Source: Flavobacteriales bacterium 34_180_T64
Lineage (GTDB): Bacteria; Bacteroidota; Bacteroidia; Flavobacteriales; Flavobacteriaceae
Direction of reading: 5' to 3'
NCBI GenBank assembly: GCA_002162765.1
Contig: MAAR01000008.1
Span: 1 to 64,000 of the forward strand
DNA length: 64,000 nt
The translations under genes and the position numbers were made by a program. Below, piece after piece: positions 27,628 through 36,908 of this stretch (its first letter is position 1; the number at the start of each line of letters is the position of its first letter). The notes under the pieces were generated by a model. It did not search any database, had not been told where the DNA came from, and saw only the letters and a list, made by a program, of their open reading frames with translations.

Positions 27628-28755
27628 ATGAACCAACCTCACCACGTTTATATTTCACTTGGAAGTAATAAAGGCGACAGATTAAAACATCTGCAAGACG
27701 CCGTTGATCTTATTTTTAAACGTATTGGGAAGGTGAATATCATTGCCAAAGTATATAATACAGAAGCAATAGGATTTGAAGGGGACGATTTTTTGAATAC
27801 GTGCATATACATAGAAACCCTTTTACCTGCAGAGCAATTAATGCAAGAGTTATTGGATATTGAAACGAAATTGGGACGTGTGCGAAGTACAAAGTCTACG
27901 TTTGAAGCGCGTGTTATAGATTTAGACATTTTGTTTTATGACGATAAGATACTTAAGTCAAAATTGATTACCGTTCCACATCCTGAATTGCATAAACGTA
28001 AATTTGTGTTGCAACCATTGAATGATATCGCATTAAAACTTGTGCATCCAAAATTTGAAAAAACGATAGCTGAATTGTTATCTGAATGCAAAGATAAAAG
28101 TAAACTAGAAGCGATTAAAATTTGGTTAAAAAACCCAAGTAAACAGTTTCATTTTTCTACTTATAATTACATAGCCATTGAAGGGAATATAGGTGCTGGA
28201 AAAACCAGTCTATCTACTAAAATAGCTCAAGATTTTAATGCAAAATTGATTTTAGAACGATTTGCTGATAACCCATTTTTGCCTAAGTTTTATGAAGAAC
28301 CGCAGCGTTATGCTTTTACATTGGAAATGTCGTTTTTAGCCGATCGTTACCAGCAGATAAGTGATGATTTATCACAATTGGATCTTTTTAAAGATTTTAT
28401 TGTGAGTGATTATGACGTGTTTAAGTCTTTGATATTTTCTAAAATCACATTGCCTGAAGACGAATTCAAACTCTACCGCAAACTCTTTTATTTGATGTAT
28501 AAGGATATTGCTAAGCCTGAGCTTTATGTGTATTTATATCAGAATACCGAAAGATTACAGGAGAACATTAAAAAACGTGGTCGTGATTATGAGCAAAAAA
28601 TTAATGACGATTATTTGGATAAAATTAACTCAGGGTATTTAGAATTTTTGAAAAACCATACCGAACTTAATGTGAAAATTATTGATATCTCAGATCGAGA
28701 TTTCGTCAAAAACAGAGAAGATTATCTTTGGATATTAGGAGAAATTTGTGGTTAA
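27628..28755 (+). CDS. folK: FolK-deoxynucleoside kinase fusion
   Basis: The start is set at the ATG at 27628 (375 aa); a TTG at 27616 adds only MALI. Residues 1-155 are hydroxymethyldihydropterin diphosphokinase: ISLGSNKGDR, then ARVIDLDILFYDD and a VPHPELHKRKFVLQPL end. Residues 180-375 are a deoxynucleoside kinase with P-loop GNIGAGKT (186-193), LERFADNPFL, SFLADRYQQ and the lid RGRDYE. The usual (D/E)R(S/T) active-site motif reads SDYDVFKS, so its Arg is missing, unlike the separate kinase at 55.5 kb. FolK serves folate synthesis; the second activity may be altered. The 3' end overlaps the convergent methyltransferase gene by 4 bp. Confidence 0.9.
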   Translation: MNQPHHVYISLGSNKGDRLKHLQDAVDLIFKRIGKVNIIAKVYNTEAIGFEGDDFLNTCIYIETLLPAEQLMQELLDIETKLGRVRSTKSTFEARVIDLDILFYDDKILKSKLITVPHPELHKRKFVLQPLNDIALKLVHPKFEKTIAELLSECKDKSKLEAIKIWLKNPSKQFHFSTYNYIAIEGNIGAGKTSLSTKIAQDFNAKLILERFADNPFLPKFYEEPQRYAFTLEMSFLADRYQQISDDLSQLDLFKDFIVSDYDVFKSLIFSKITLPEDEFKLYRKLFYLMYKDIAKPELYVYLYQNTERLQENIKKRGRDYEQKINDDYLDKINSGYLEFLKNHTELNVKIIDISDRDFVKNREDYLWILGEICG

Positions 28756-29285
28756 ATTGATCGGATTTTACTAAATAGGTCCCAAACAATGACACCACAA
28801 CTTACCGAAATGTTAAGTGAATGTTTAGTCCCAAATTGAGGGATTTCAATCACCATATCACTAGCACTTACAACCGCTTGTTGGACACCTTTTACTTCGT
28901 TTCCAAATACTAATGCATATGTCGTATTCGCTACAGGTGTGAAATCGTTAAGCATCGTCGCATGATCCGCTTGTTCTATGGAGATTACTTTTACATTTTG
29001 GCTTTGAAGAAATTCAATAAGCTCTAATGTGTTTTCGGTATATTTCCAAGCAACTGTTTCGGTGCTTCCTAACGCCGTTTTATGGATGTCTTTATGTGGA
29101 GGTGTTGCAGTTATACCACAGAGATAAATTTTTTCAATCAAGAATGCATCACAGGTTCTAAAAACGGATCCAATATTATTTAGACTTCTAATATTATCTA
29201 ATACTATAATAATTGACGTTTTTTGAGTCGATTTAAAATCTTCAACACTTAATCGGTCTAGTTCGCTATTTTTTAGTTTTCGCAT
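28752..29285 (-). CDS. SPOUT (TrmH/SpoU) family RNA 2'-O-methyltransferase
   Basis: A 177-residue methyltransferase with the three SPOUT motifs. Motif 1 is NIRSLNNIGSVFRTCDAF with its conserved Asn and Arg, motif 2 is ALVFGNEVKGV, and motif 3 is EIPQFGTKHSLNISVSCG in the knot. It lacks an N-terminal substrate-binding domain and resembles the short TrmH/TrmL-like group that modifies tRNA. The exact RNA target cannot be told. It overlaps the end of the folK fusion by 4 bp, tail to tail. Confidence 0.88.
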   Translation of the reverse strand: MRKLKNSELDRLSVEDFKSTQKTSIIIVLDNIRSLNNIGSVFRTCDAFLIEKIYLCGITATPPHKDIHKTALGSTETVAWKYTENTLELIEFLQSQNVKVISIEQADHATMLNDFTPVANTTYALVFGNEVKGVQQAVVSASDMVIEIPQFGTKHSLNISVSCGVIVWDLFSKIRSI

Positions 29286-29408
29286 GTTTAAATCTCTTGA
29301 ATTTTGTAGATAACTTATAGATTATCTGCTTCTAAAAACATCAAATATTAGTTACATTAGCAACCCTTATTGAGTTTACAAACATAATATTTAATAATCA
29401 CAATCGCC

Positions 29409-32021
29409 TTGACTAAAAAAGTAAAAAAAGAAACACCCTTAATGAAGCAGTATAATGCCATTAAGGTAAAGTACCCGGAAGCTTTGTTATTGTTTAGAGT
29501 TGGAGATTTTTACGAAACGTTTGGATCTGATGCTGTAAAAGCGGCAAATATTTTAGATATAATTCTTACTAAAAGAGGTGCTGGTAGTGCGAATGAAACT
29601 GAATTGGCGGGATTTCCTCATCATTCATTAAACACCTATTTACCTAAATTAGTCAAAGCTGGAGAACGCGTGGCTATTTGTGATCAATTGGAAGATCCTA
29701 AGCAAACTAAAACAATAGTGAAACGAGGTGTTACCGAATTGGTAACTCCTGGCGTTGCATTAAATGATGATATTTTACATTCAAAAACCAATAATTTTTT
29801 AGCTGCGGTTTGTTTCGGAAGAACATTTATAGGTGTGTCCTTTTTAGATGTGTCTACAGGTGAATTTTTGATATCTCAGGGCAATTCTGAATACGTTGAT
29901 AAACTGCTTCAAAATTTTAGACCAAGTGAAGTGTTAATATCTAAACCTAAACGCGGAGACTTTAATGAGGCTTTTGGTAATGATTTTCATACATTCTATC
30001 TTGAAGATTGGGTGTTTCAAGAAGATTATGCCAATGAAACTTTGTTGAAACAATTTCATACCAAGTCACTTAAAGGGTTTGGGATTGAAGATTTATTTGA
30101 AGGGATAGTAGCGTCTGGAGCGGTTTTGCATTATTTGAATGAAACACAACATCATCAATTACAACATATCACTTCTATTCAACGAATTACTCAGAATGAT
30201 CATGTTTGGATGGATCGCTTTACCATTAGAAATTTAGAACTCTATCAGTCTTATAATACGAATGCGGTTACACTTATTGATGTTATTGATAAGACCTTGT
30301 CTCCAATGGGAGGTCGTTTATTAAAACGGTGGTTGGCACTCCCTTTGATAGATATTCAAAAAATACAGCAACGGCATGATGTAGTAGATTACTTTATTAA
30401 CGATTCTGATTTACATGCTAAGACGCAACATCAAATAAAGCAAATAGGCGATATTGAACGCTTAATTTCAAAAGTTGCCACGGCTAAAATTAATCCACGT
30501 GAAGTCGTGCATTTAAAGAATGCTCTTGAGGCTATAGTTCCTATAAAATCTCAAATTTCACAAGTTGAAAACGCTGCGCTTCAAGATTTAGGAACGGCAT
30601 TAGAACTTTGCGACGAATTAAGAGCTCGAATAAAGGCTACTCTAAATGAAGAAGCACCCGTAAATATTTTAAAAGGAAATACGATTTCTTCAGACTTTTC
30701 TCTAGAATTAAAAGAGTTAAGAGATTTATCGAATTCTGGGAAAGCCTATCTAGATGAAATGTTAGAGCGTGAAAGTGAGCGTACAGGAATTACATCACTT
30801 AAAATTGCGTCAAACAATGTCTTTGGATACTATATAGAAGTACGACACGCACATCGTGATAAAGTTCCGGAAGAATGGATTCGAAAGCAAACACTGGTCA
30901 ATGCTGAGCGTTATATAACGGAGGAGCTTAAAGAATATGAAACCAAAATATTAGGTGCTGAAGAACGTATTCTAGCCATTGAGCAGCAATTATTTTCAGA
31001 GCTCATAAGTTGGATCAATCAATTTATAGCACCTGTACAGAAAAATGCAGCCTTAATTGCAAAGTTGGATTGTCTTTGTGGATTTGCTCAACTTGCAAAA
31101 GACAATCACTTTTCTAGGCCGAAGATTAATGACGGATTTGCCTTAAAAATTAAGAACGGTAGACATCCAGTTATAGAAAAACAGTTGCCGCCAGGAGAAC
31201 CTTATATTGCAAATGATGTGTTTTTAGATCGAGAACAGCAACAAATTATTATGATTACGGGTCCTAATATGTCTGGTAAATCTGCTATTTTACGTCAAAC
31301 CGCCTTAATTGTACTCCTCGCTCAAATGGGAAGTTTTGTGCCTGCTGAAGAGGCTAAAATCGGTTTGGTTGATAAAATTTTCACCCGAGTAGGAGCGAGC
31401 GATAATATCTCGATGGGAGAATCTACCTTTATGGTTGAGATGAATGAAACAGCGTCCATTTTAAATAATATTTCTGAACGCAGTTTAGTCTTATTAGATG
31501 AAATTGGCCGAGGAACTAGTACTTATGATGGTATTTCTATTGCTTGGGCTATTAGTGAATATTTGCATGAGCATCCAAGTAAAGCTAAAACCTTGTTTGC
31601 TACACATTATCATGAATTAAACGAAATGACTGAAACCTTTGATCGTATTAAGAATTTTAATGTGTCAGTCAAAGAATTAAAGGATAATGTTCTTTTTTTA
31701 AGAAAATTAGTTGAAGGTGGTAGTGAGCATAGTTTTGGGATTCATGTTGCGAAAATGGCTGGAATGCCGCAACAAGTTATTCATAGGGCTAATAAGATTT
31801 TAAAACAATTAGAGAAATCACATTCAAGTGAAGAGTTAACAAATAAGGTTAAATCTTTAAATGATGAGATGCAATTAAGTTTCTTCAATTTAGATGATCC
31901 ACTTTTGGAACAAATAAAAGAGGAGATTGTTAACATAGATATTAATACATTAACACCTGTAGAAGCGCTGATGAAATTGAATGAAATTAAGCGTATGTTA
32001 TTGAAAAAGAAACGCGCATAA
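29409..32021 (+). CDS. mutS: DNA mismatch repair protein MutS
   Basis: An 870-residue mismatch sensor. The mispair-reading Phe-x-Glu is F34-Y35-E36 in [10 protein letters not shown]. The connector, lever and clamp regions follow; then Walker [14 protein letters not shown], the Walker B/D-loop [14 protein letters not shown] and the ATHYHEL switch. I use a TTG start at 29409 because [19 protein letters not shown] matches the usual flavobacterial N-terminus; the first ATG (29442) would cut 11 residues. The length matches MutS1. Two tRNA genes follow, from their own promoter. Confidence 0.96.
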   Translation: MTKKVKKETPLMKQYNAIKVKYPEALLLFRVGDFYETFGSDAVKAANILDIILTKRGAGSANETELAGFPHHSLNTYLPKLVKAGERVAICDQLEDPKQTKTIVKRGVTELVTPGVALNDDILHSKTNNFLAAVCFGRTFIGVSFLDVSTGEFLISQGNSEYVDKLLQNFRPSEVLISKPKRGDFNEAFGNDFHTFYLEDWVFQEDYANETLLKQFHTKSLKGFGIEDLFEGIVASGAVLHYLNETQHHQLQHITSIQRITQNDHVWMDRFTIRNLELYQSYNTNAVTLIDVIDKTLSPMGGRLLKRWLALPLIDIQKIQQRHDVVDYFINDSDLHAKTQHQIKQIGDIERLISKVATAKINPREVVHLKNALEAIVPIKSQISQVENAALQDLGTALELCDELRARIKATLNEEAPVNILKGNTISSDFSLELKELRDLSNSGKAYLDEMLERESERTGITSLKIASNNVFGYYIEVRHAHRDKVPEEWIRKQTLVNAERYITEELKEYETKILGAEERILAIEQQLFSELISWINQFIAPVQKNAALIAKLDCLCGFAQLAKDNHFSRPKINDGFALKIKNGRHPVIEKQLPPGEPYIANDVFLDREQQQIIMITGPNMSGKSAILRQTALIVLLAQMGSFVPAEEAKIGLVDKIFTRVGASDNISMGESTFMVEMNETASILNNISERSLVLLDEIGRGTSTYDGISIAWAISEYLHEHPSKAKTLFATHYHELNEMTETFDRIKNFNVSVKELKDNVLFLRKLVEGGSEHSFGIHVAKMAGMPQQVIHRANKILKQLEKSHSSEELTNKVKSLNDEMQLSFFNLDDPLLEQIKEEIVNIDINTLTPVEALMKLNEIKRMLLKKKRA

Positions 32022-32050
32022 AAAAATTGATATATTTTTATAGAAAAGGC

Positions 32051-32080
32051 TTTGGATTTCTAAGAAATGTATTAAATTTG
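32051..32080 (+). promoter_or_regulatory. promoter of the tRNA-Gly/tRNA-Leu operon
   Basis: A TTTG -33 element (32051-32054), an 18-bp spacer and the -7 element TAAATTTG (32073-32080), a full TAnnTTTG match. It lies 45 bp before tRNA-Gly. Confidence 0.65.
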
Positions 32081-32125
32081 CCCTCGCAATTGTAACAAAC
32101 GTTCATTTAAATAGATTGCTATAAC

Positions 32126-32197
32126 GCGAAAGTAGCTCAGGGGTAGAGCATCACCTTGCCAAGGTGGGGGTCGCGGGTTCAAATCCCGTCTTTCGCT
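32126..32197 (+). tRNA. tRNA-Gly (GCC)
   Basis: A full cloverleaf. The acceptor GCGAAAG pairs with CTTTCGC, the D-arm contains AGCTCAGGGGTAGAGC, the anticodon loop is TTGCCAA (anticodon GCC), and the T-loop is TTCAAAT. The discriminator base is T, and CCA is not encoded (CTA follows), so CCA must be added enzymatically. Confidence 0.97.
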
Positions 32198-32221
32198 CTA
32201 AACCTAAAAATATACCAGAAT

Positions 32222-32305
32222 GCTCAAGTGGTGGAATTGGTAGACACGCCGGACTTAAAATCCTGTGCTCTTTGGGGCGTGCGGGTTCAAGTCCCGCCTT
32301 GAGTA
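32222..32305 (+). tRNA. tRNA-Leu (UAA)
   Basis: A class II tRNA with a long variable arm. The acceptor GCTCAAG pairs with CTTGAGT (G-T at the first pair), the anticodon stem-loop GGACTTAAAATCC has anticodon TAA, the variable arm is around GTGCTCTTTGGGGCGT, and the T-loop is TTCAAGT. The discriminator is A and CCA is not encoded. It lies 24 bp after tRNA-Gly and is probably co-transcribed. Confidence 0.97.
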
Positions 32306-32309
32306 CTAA

Positions 32310-32345
32310 AGCCTTGTAAATCGAAAGATTTTCGAGGCTTTTTTT
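32310..32345 (+). terminator. intrinsic terminator after the tRNA pair
   Basis: A stem AGCCTTGTAAATC with GATTTTCGAGGCT (one mismatch, one wobble) around a GAAA tetraloop, followed by a run of T. It lies immediately past tRNA-Leu. Confidence 0.75.
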
Positions 32346-32365
32346 ATGGCATTAATTGTTGTATA

Positions 32366-32399
32366 AAAAAAAGGCTTAGTTAAAAACTAAGCCTTTTTT
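32366..32399 (-). terminator. intrinsic terminator after the Ala-rich lipoprotein gene
   Basis: A perfect stem AAAAAGGCTTAGT with ACTAAGCCTTTTT around a TAAAA loop, 20 bp past the lipoprotein stop on the minus strand. Its outward T-run also lets it act on plus-strand transcripts. Confidence 0.8.
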
Positions 32400-32418
32400 A
32401 ATAATATAATTTAAAGGA

Positions 32419-32757
32419 TTAGTTATCCTTTTTTAATTTATCAGCAGCCTTGTTTAGTTCGTCAGCTCCTTTTTCTTTAACAGCATCAACTGCTTCGCCA
32501 GCAGCATCTTTAGCAGCATCAACTGCCTCACCAGCAGCATCTTTGGCCGCATCAACTGCCTCGCCAGCCGCATCTACAGCTTCACCAGCTGCGTCAGTAG
32601 CAGCTTCAACTGCTTCTCCAGCTGCATCAGCTGTATCAGCTGTATCCGTAGCAGCATCAGAAGCATTTTCTACAGCCTCACCTGTTTTCTCTTTAGTATC
32701 TCTACAAGAAGTAAAGGTCAATCCTAGTGCCAATACTAATAATAATAATTTTTTCAT
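32419..32757 (-). CDS. Ala-rich repeat lipoprotein
   Basis: A 112-residue protein with a lipoprotein signal (lipobox FTSC, lipidated Cys at residue 18). Its body consists of near-perfect 11-residue repeats of the form DAAGEAVDAAK (about residues 43-95), with a 7-residue partial unit inserted and a Lys-rich end. Such 11-mers form amphipathic helices, as in LEA or apolipoprotein-like proteins, so it may lie on a membrane surface or form a helical rod. No family name is certain. The 33-nt DNA repeat is prone to copy-number change. It has its own terminator and is monocistronic. Confidence 0.75.
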   Translation of the reverse strand: MKKLLLLVLALGLTFTSCRDTKEKTGEAVENASDAATDTADTADAAGEAVEAATDAAGEAVDAAGEAVDAAKDAAGEAVDAAKDAAGEAVDAVKEKGADELNKAADKLKKDN

Positions 32758-32872
32758 TGTAATAGTTTTAGTGTTAAATTGTTATATCACGAAATTAATA
32801 ACTTAAATCGAATTTTACCTTAAAAAATTAACATTTGTTAACATTTTGTGAAACTAACTCGAGTTTGATAGC

Positions 32873-34102
32873 CTATATACGTATTGAATTTAGAATTTGG
32901 ATGAGAGCGCCTGTGTTTTTTTTAATAAAGTTGGAATTTAATTCGCCTAGCTTTAGTCGTAACTCGCTGTTAGTGATAATATTAGATAATTCAAAATCTA
33001 ATGTTTCGCTGTTATTCACAGATTTGACACCAGCATTATCAATCATTTGAAAAGCTTCAGGAAATTTGTCATAATGGTTCCCAATTAATATAGGAATTCC
33101 AAATACGGCAGGTTCTAAAATATTATGCAAGCCAGTAGTGCCCATTGCCCCACCAACATATGCAATATCTCCATAGCTATAAATCTTACTTAATAATCCA
33201 ATGGTATCTATTATAAAAACAGAATATGTAGAAAGCTCTTTTTGGTCCTTTTGAGTGAATCGTACTGATGGGAGTTTTATTTTAGAACTTAAATATTCAA
33301 TTTGATTGTTCTTTATATTGTGTGGTGCAATAATGTATTTAACATCTAGATTTACATGGTTATTTATATATTCTATAATTAGTTCGTCGTCTTCAGGCCA
33401 AGAACTACCAATTACAATGCATAATTTATCTTGCTTAAATTCAGAAATAAAGTCGAGATTGTTATCTTGATTCAACTGGTCTGAAACCCTATCATATCTA
33501 GTATCTCCAGAAACAGTTACCTGAGTTAAATCAATAGATTCCAACAATGTTTTGGATTGCTCATTCTGAACAAATATATGTTCGAATGCAGAGAGTGCTT
33601 TTCTCAATTTTTTACCATAAGATTTAAAGTATACTTGATTTTTCCTAAATGCAGCAGATATTAAATAAGCTTTTAAATTTCTGCTTTTCAATTCATTCAA
33701 AAAATTTGGCCAAATATCATACTTTACAAAGATGGTAAGTTCAGGGTTCACAATATCAAGGAATCGTCTTGCGTTTTTTTTGGTGTCAAAAGGGAGGTAT
33801 ACAACAATGTCGGCAACTTTGGTGTTCTTACGAATTTCATATCCAGATGGCGAGAAGAAACTTAATACAATTTTATGTTTAGAATTTGTCTTTCTTAATG
33901 CTTTAAAAACTGGAAGTCCCTGTTCATATTCCCCTAGAGAAGCACAGTGAAACCAAATGACTTTATCTTCTGAATTGATAGATTTAGATAATATTTCAAA
34001 TGTCTTCGAACGGCCTTCAACACCAAGTTTAAGTTTATGGTTAAAAAGTCCAATAATTTTCAAATGAAAACTAACTAAGTATATACTTAAGTCATATAAC
34101 AC
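32873..34102 (-). CDS. waaA: 3-deoxy-D-manno-octulosonic acid (Kdo) transferase
   Basis: A 409-residue GT-B glycosyltransferase anchored by an N-terminal hydrophobic helix. It adds Kdo to lipid A on the inner face of the inner membrane. The catalytic Glu is E58 in FHCASLGEYEQG. The GSSWPEDDELI segment and the VGGAMGTTGLHNILEPA donor-binding region are present. The length is normal (E. coli 425). It is divergent from the DegT/galE operon, which also serves surface glycans, and lies next to the Ala-rich lipoprotein on the same strand. Confidence 0.93.
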   Translation of the reverse strand: MLYDLSIYLVSFHLKIIGLFNHKLKLGVEGRSKTFEILSKSINSEDKVIWFHCASLGEYEQGLPVFKALRKTNSKHKIVLSFFSPSGYEIRKNTKVADIVVYLPFDTKKNARRFLDIVNPELTIFVKYDIWPNFLNELKSRNLKAYLISAAFRKNQVYFKSYGKKLRKALSAFEHIFVQNEQSKTLLESIDLTQVTVSGDTRYDRVSDQLNQDNNLDFISEFKQDKLCIVIGSSWPEDDELIIEYINNHVNLDVKYIIAPHNIKNNQIEYLSSKIKLPSVRFTQKDQKELSTYSVFIIDTIGLLSKIYSYGDIAYVGGAMGTTGLHNILEPAVFGIPILIGNHYDKFPEAFQMIDNAGVKSVNNSETLDFELSNIITNSELRLKLGELNSNFIKKNTGALIQILNSIRI

Positions 34103-34241
34103 TATAAACGATTTTGATTATGCTAAAATACATTTCTTTCACTTATTTTCATTGGTTGGGTTCATCGAATTTTGTAAATTCGCTACTTTGTTAAACCATT
34201 GGTTTGACAGGTTCTACTTAAATTAAGATTAAAGACTTCGG

Positions 34242-35402
34242 ATGAAAAAAATACAAATGGTTGACCTTAAAGGTCAGTATAATGGTATCAAAGATCAAGT
34301 TGATCATTCTGTTTTGGATGTTTTAGATTCAACTGCATATATAAATGGCCCAAGAGTGCATGAATTTCAGAAAAACTTGGAAACCTATTTAGATGTTAAG
34401 CATGTTATACCTTGTGCCAATGGTACCGATGCCTTGCAAATTGCAATGATGGGCTTAGGGTTGCAACCTGGAGATGAGGTCATTACTGCAGATTTTACCT
34501 TTGCGGCTACTGTTGAAGTTATAGCATTATTGCGATTGACTCCAGTTTTAGTGGATGTTGACCCTGTGAATTTTAACATAGATATAGATGCCATAAAAAG
34601 AGCAATAACCCCAAAAACAAAAGCCATTGTACCAGTGCATTTATTTGGACTTTGTGCAAATATGGAAGCCATAATGGAACTTGCCGATGCACATGATCTG
34701 TTTGTTATTGAAGATAATGCACAAGGTATTGGGGCGAGCTACACATATAGTAATGGAAAAAAGGTGAAATCTGGAACAATAGGGCATGTTGCTTCAACTT
34801 CTTTTTTTCCATCTAAAAATTTAGGATGTTATGGAGATGGAGGTGCTATTTTTACAAATGACGATGATCTAGCACATACAATTAGAGGTATCGTTAATCA
34901 TGGAATGTATGTGAGATATCATCATGATGTGGTTGGCGTTAATTCTCGATTAGATTCTATACAAGCAGCCATCCTTGATATAAAATTAAAGCATTTAGAT
35001 ACCTATAATAACAAAAGAAGAGAAAGCGCTAGAAAATATAACGATCATTTTAATAATCACGATAATATTGTAACTCCTACAGGCTGCAATTCTTGCAATG
35101 CGCTTTCTGATAGCTGTAACTGTCATGTATTTCATCAGTACACGATAAAAGTTATTAATGTTAATCGAGATGCTTTGGCTACTCATTTAAATGAAAATGG
35201 AATTCCTTGTGGCGTTTATTATCCAATTCCACTTCACCTTCAAAAAGCTTACGTTGATGATAGATATATTGAATCTGACTTCGTTGTTACAAATCAATTA
35301 ATTAAAGAAGTAATCTCTTTACCAATGCATACTGAGCTAGATGACGAACAAATTAATTTTATTACTTCTACGGTAATCAATTTTGTAAATAATAATTCAT
35401 AA
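34242..35402 (+). CDS. DegT/DnrJ/EryC1/StrS family sugar aminotransferase
   Basis: A 386-residue PLP enzyme that makes amino sugars from nucleotide-linked keto sugars. The PLP Lys is K192 in STSFFPSKNLGCYGDGG. The CANGTDALQIAM cofactor site and the PVHLFGLCANM segment are present. An unusual Cys/His cluster (C282, C285, C292, C294, H295, H298) sits before the FHQY strand, a possible metal or redox site. galE begins at the very next base after the stop, so the pair is one operon, probably for LPS or capsule sugar precursors. Confidence 0.9.
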   Translation: MKKIQMVDLKGQYNGIKDQVDHSVLDVLDSTAYINGPRVHEFQKNLETYLDVKHVIPCANGTDALQIAMMGLGLQPGDEVITADFTFAATVEVIALLRLTPVLVDVDPVNFNIDIDAIKRAITPKTKAIVPVHLFGLCANMEAIMELADAHDLFVIEDNAQGIGASYTYSNGKKVKSGTIGHVASTSFFPSKNLGCYGDGGAIFTNDDDLAHTIRGIVNHGMYVRYHHDVVGVNSRLDSIQAAILDIKLKHLDTYNNKRRESARKYNDHFNNHDNIVTPTGCNSCNALSDSCNCHVFHQYTIKVINVNRDALATHLNENGIPCGVYYPIPLHLQKAYVDDRYIESDFVVTNQLIKEVISLPMHTELDDEQINFITSTVINFVNNNS

Positions 35403-36422
35403 ATGAAAGTACTTGTAACAGGTGGATTAGGTTTTATAGGCTCACATACTGTGGTAGAACTACAAAATGAAGGGTTTGACGTCGTGATCATTGATGATTT
35501 GTCGAATTCATCAATTGAAGTTTTAGATGGTATTTCTTCAATAACTGGATTCAAACCAGTATTTGAAAAGCTGGATTTAAAAGAAAAAAGTAGTGTCGTA
35601 TCTTTTTTTGAAAAACATAAAGATATTGTTGGAGTTATTCATTTTGCTGCTAGTAAGGCTGTTGGTGAAAGTGTTAAAGAGCCGTTGAAATATTATGAAA
35701 ATAATCTGAATACGCTTATTTATATGCTGAAATCTGTCTTGGATTTAGAGTGTTCTAACTTTATTTTTAGCTCTTCTTGTACAGTTTATGGTCAGGCGGA
35801 CTCGATGCCAATATTAGAAAAAGCACCGGTAAAAGCAGCTGAATCTCCTTATGGAAATACCAAACAAATAGGAGAGGAGATTATAACCGATACCTGTAAA
35901 GTGGCCCCAAATTTTAATGCCATCGCATTGCGATATTTTAACCCAATTGGAGCGCATCACAGTTCAGAAATTGGAGAATTACCGATTGGAGTTCCACAAA
36001 ATTTAGTCCCTTATATTACACAAACAGCGGCAGGATTAAGAGCACAGCTTTCTGTGTTTGGAAATGATTACCCAACAGAAGATGGAACCTGTATTAGAGA
36101 TTATATTCATGTAGTCGATTTGGCTAAGGCTCATGTGATAGCTTTGCAGCGACTGCTTGAAAAAAAGAACGATTCTAATTATGAAGTATTTAATATTGGT
36201 ACAGGTAAAGGAAGTTCAGTATTAGAGGTTATAGAATCTTTTGAACGCGTATCAGGTATTAAACTAAATTATGCATATACAGCTAGACGTGAAGGCGATA
36301 TAGTTTCGGCATACGCAGATATTTCTAAGTCTAACAAGGTATTAGGCTGGGAATCGCAACTTACACTTGATGACGCCATGCGTACTGCATGGTGCTGGGA
36401 AAAAACAATTAGAAAATTGTAA
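35403..36422 (+). CDS. galE: UDP-glucose 4-epimerase
   Basis: A 339-residue short-chain dehydrogenase/reductase enzyme interconverting UDP-glucose and UDP-galactose. The Rossmann motif is GGLGFIGSH (residues 7-15). The catalytic Ser/Thr is in SSSCTVYG and the catalytic Tyr-x-x-x-Lys is in YGNTKQIGEE. The VFGNDYPTEDGTCIRDYIHV sequence is strongly GalE-like. It starts directly after the aminotransferase stop. The product would feed galactose-containing glycans, consistent with waaA nearby. Confidence 0.94.
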   Translation: MKVLVTGGLGFIGSHTVVELQNEGFDVVIIDDLSNSSIEVLDGISSITGFKPVFEKLDLKEKSSVVSFFEKHKDIVGVIHFAASKAVGESVKEPLKYYENNLNTLIYMLKSVLDLECSNFIFSSSCTVYGQADSMPILEKAPVKAAESPYGNTKQIGEEIITDTCKVAPNFNAIALRYFNPIGAHHSSEIGELPIGVPQNLVPYITQTAAGLRAQLSVFGNDYPTEDGTCIRDYIHVVDLAKAHVIALQRLLEKKNDSNYEVFNIGTGKGSSVLEVIESFERVSGIKLNYAYTARREGDIVSAYADISKSNKVLGWESQLTLDDAMRTAWCWEKTIRKL

Positions 36423-36908
36423 AATAGTATTCAAAAAGATAAGATCTATTTAGGATTTCTCAATTAGGAAAACTTTAAGTTTTTTTTAAAATAGGTTAGA
36501 TGATTAATTTTTAATTTGCAATGCCATTGTATTGGTAGTAAGATATACGTGTTATGTTTCTTTCATGCTTATAAGGTTTCTATGAGCTTTGTGTATATGT
36601 TGTGAGTTATTAATTTGAATTAGCCTTTATAATTTATAAACGACCTACCTTATCAATTGCAATTTTGAAATTTGATATAGAAGACTAAAGATTAAATGAA
36701 AAGAAATGAGTGAATTTTAATATTTCTTAAATGCTTTTCATCATCTAATCAATAATTATGGATAACATCTCAAACAAAATTCTGCTAATTTGACCCTAGC
36801 TTCTGTTAGTTGGGACTGAGTTAAATTCTTTCTATGTGCAAGTCTAACACCTAGAAGTTTTAGGATTATTATTCTAAAAGGAGAGAATTTGTTTTGAGGT
36901 GTTTTCTT
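36423..36908. other. intergenic region, no intact gene
   Basis: Between galE and the end of lspA, two convergent genes. The first ~330 bp are AT-rich with no supported feature apart from a weak A/T-only hairpin near 36467. On the minus strand, 36756-36908 stays open in the same frame as lspA after its stop codon for 50 codons, including GVRLAHRKNLTQSQLTE. I see no clear terminator for either gene. Confidence 0.45.

Noticed and set aside
32450..32806. A 118-codon open frame opposite the Ala-rich lipoprotein gene
   Set aside because: It is the reverse reading of the 33-nt repeat, all Ser/Ala/Thr/Pro, with no signal or family match. The other strand has a lipoprotein signal and its own terminator.
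36467..36487. A hairpin-like AAAACTT/AAGTTTT after galE
   Set aside because: The stem is A/T only with almost no loop; too weak to call a terminator.
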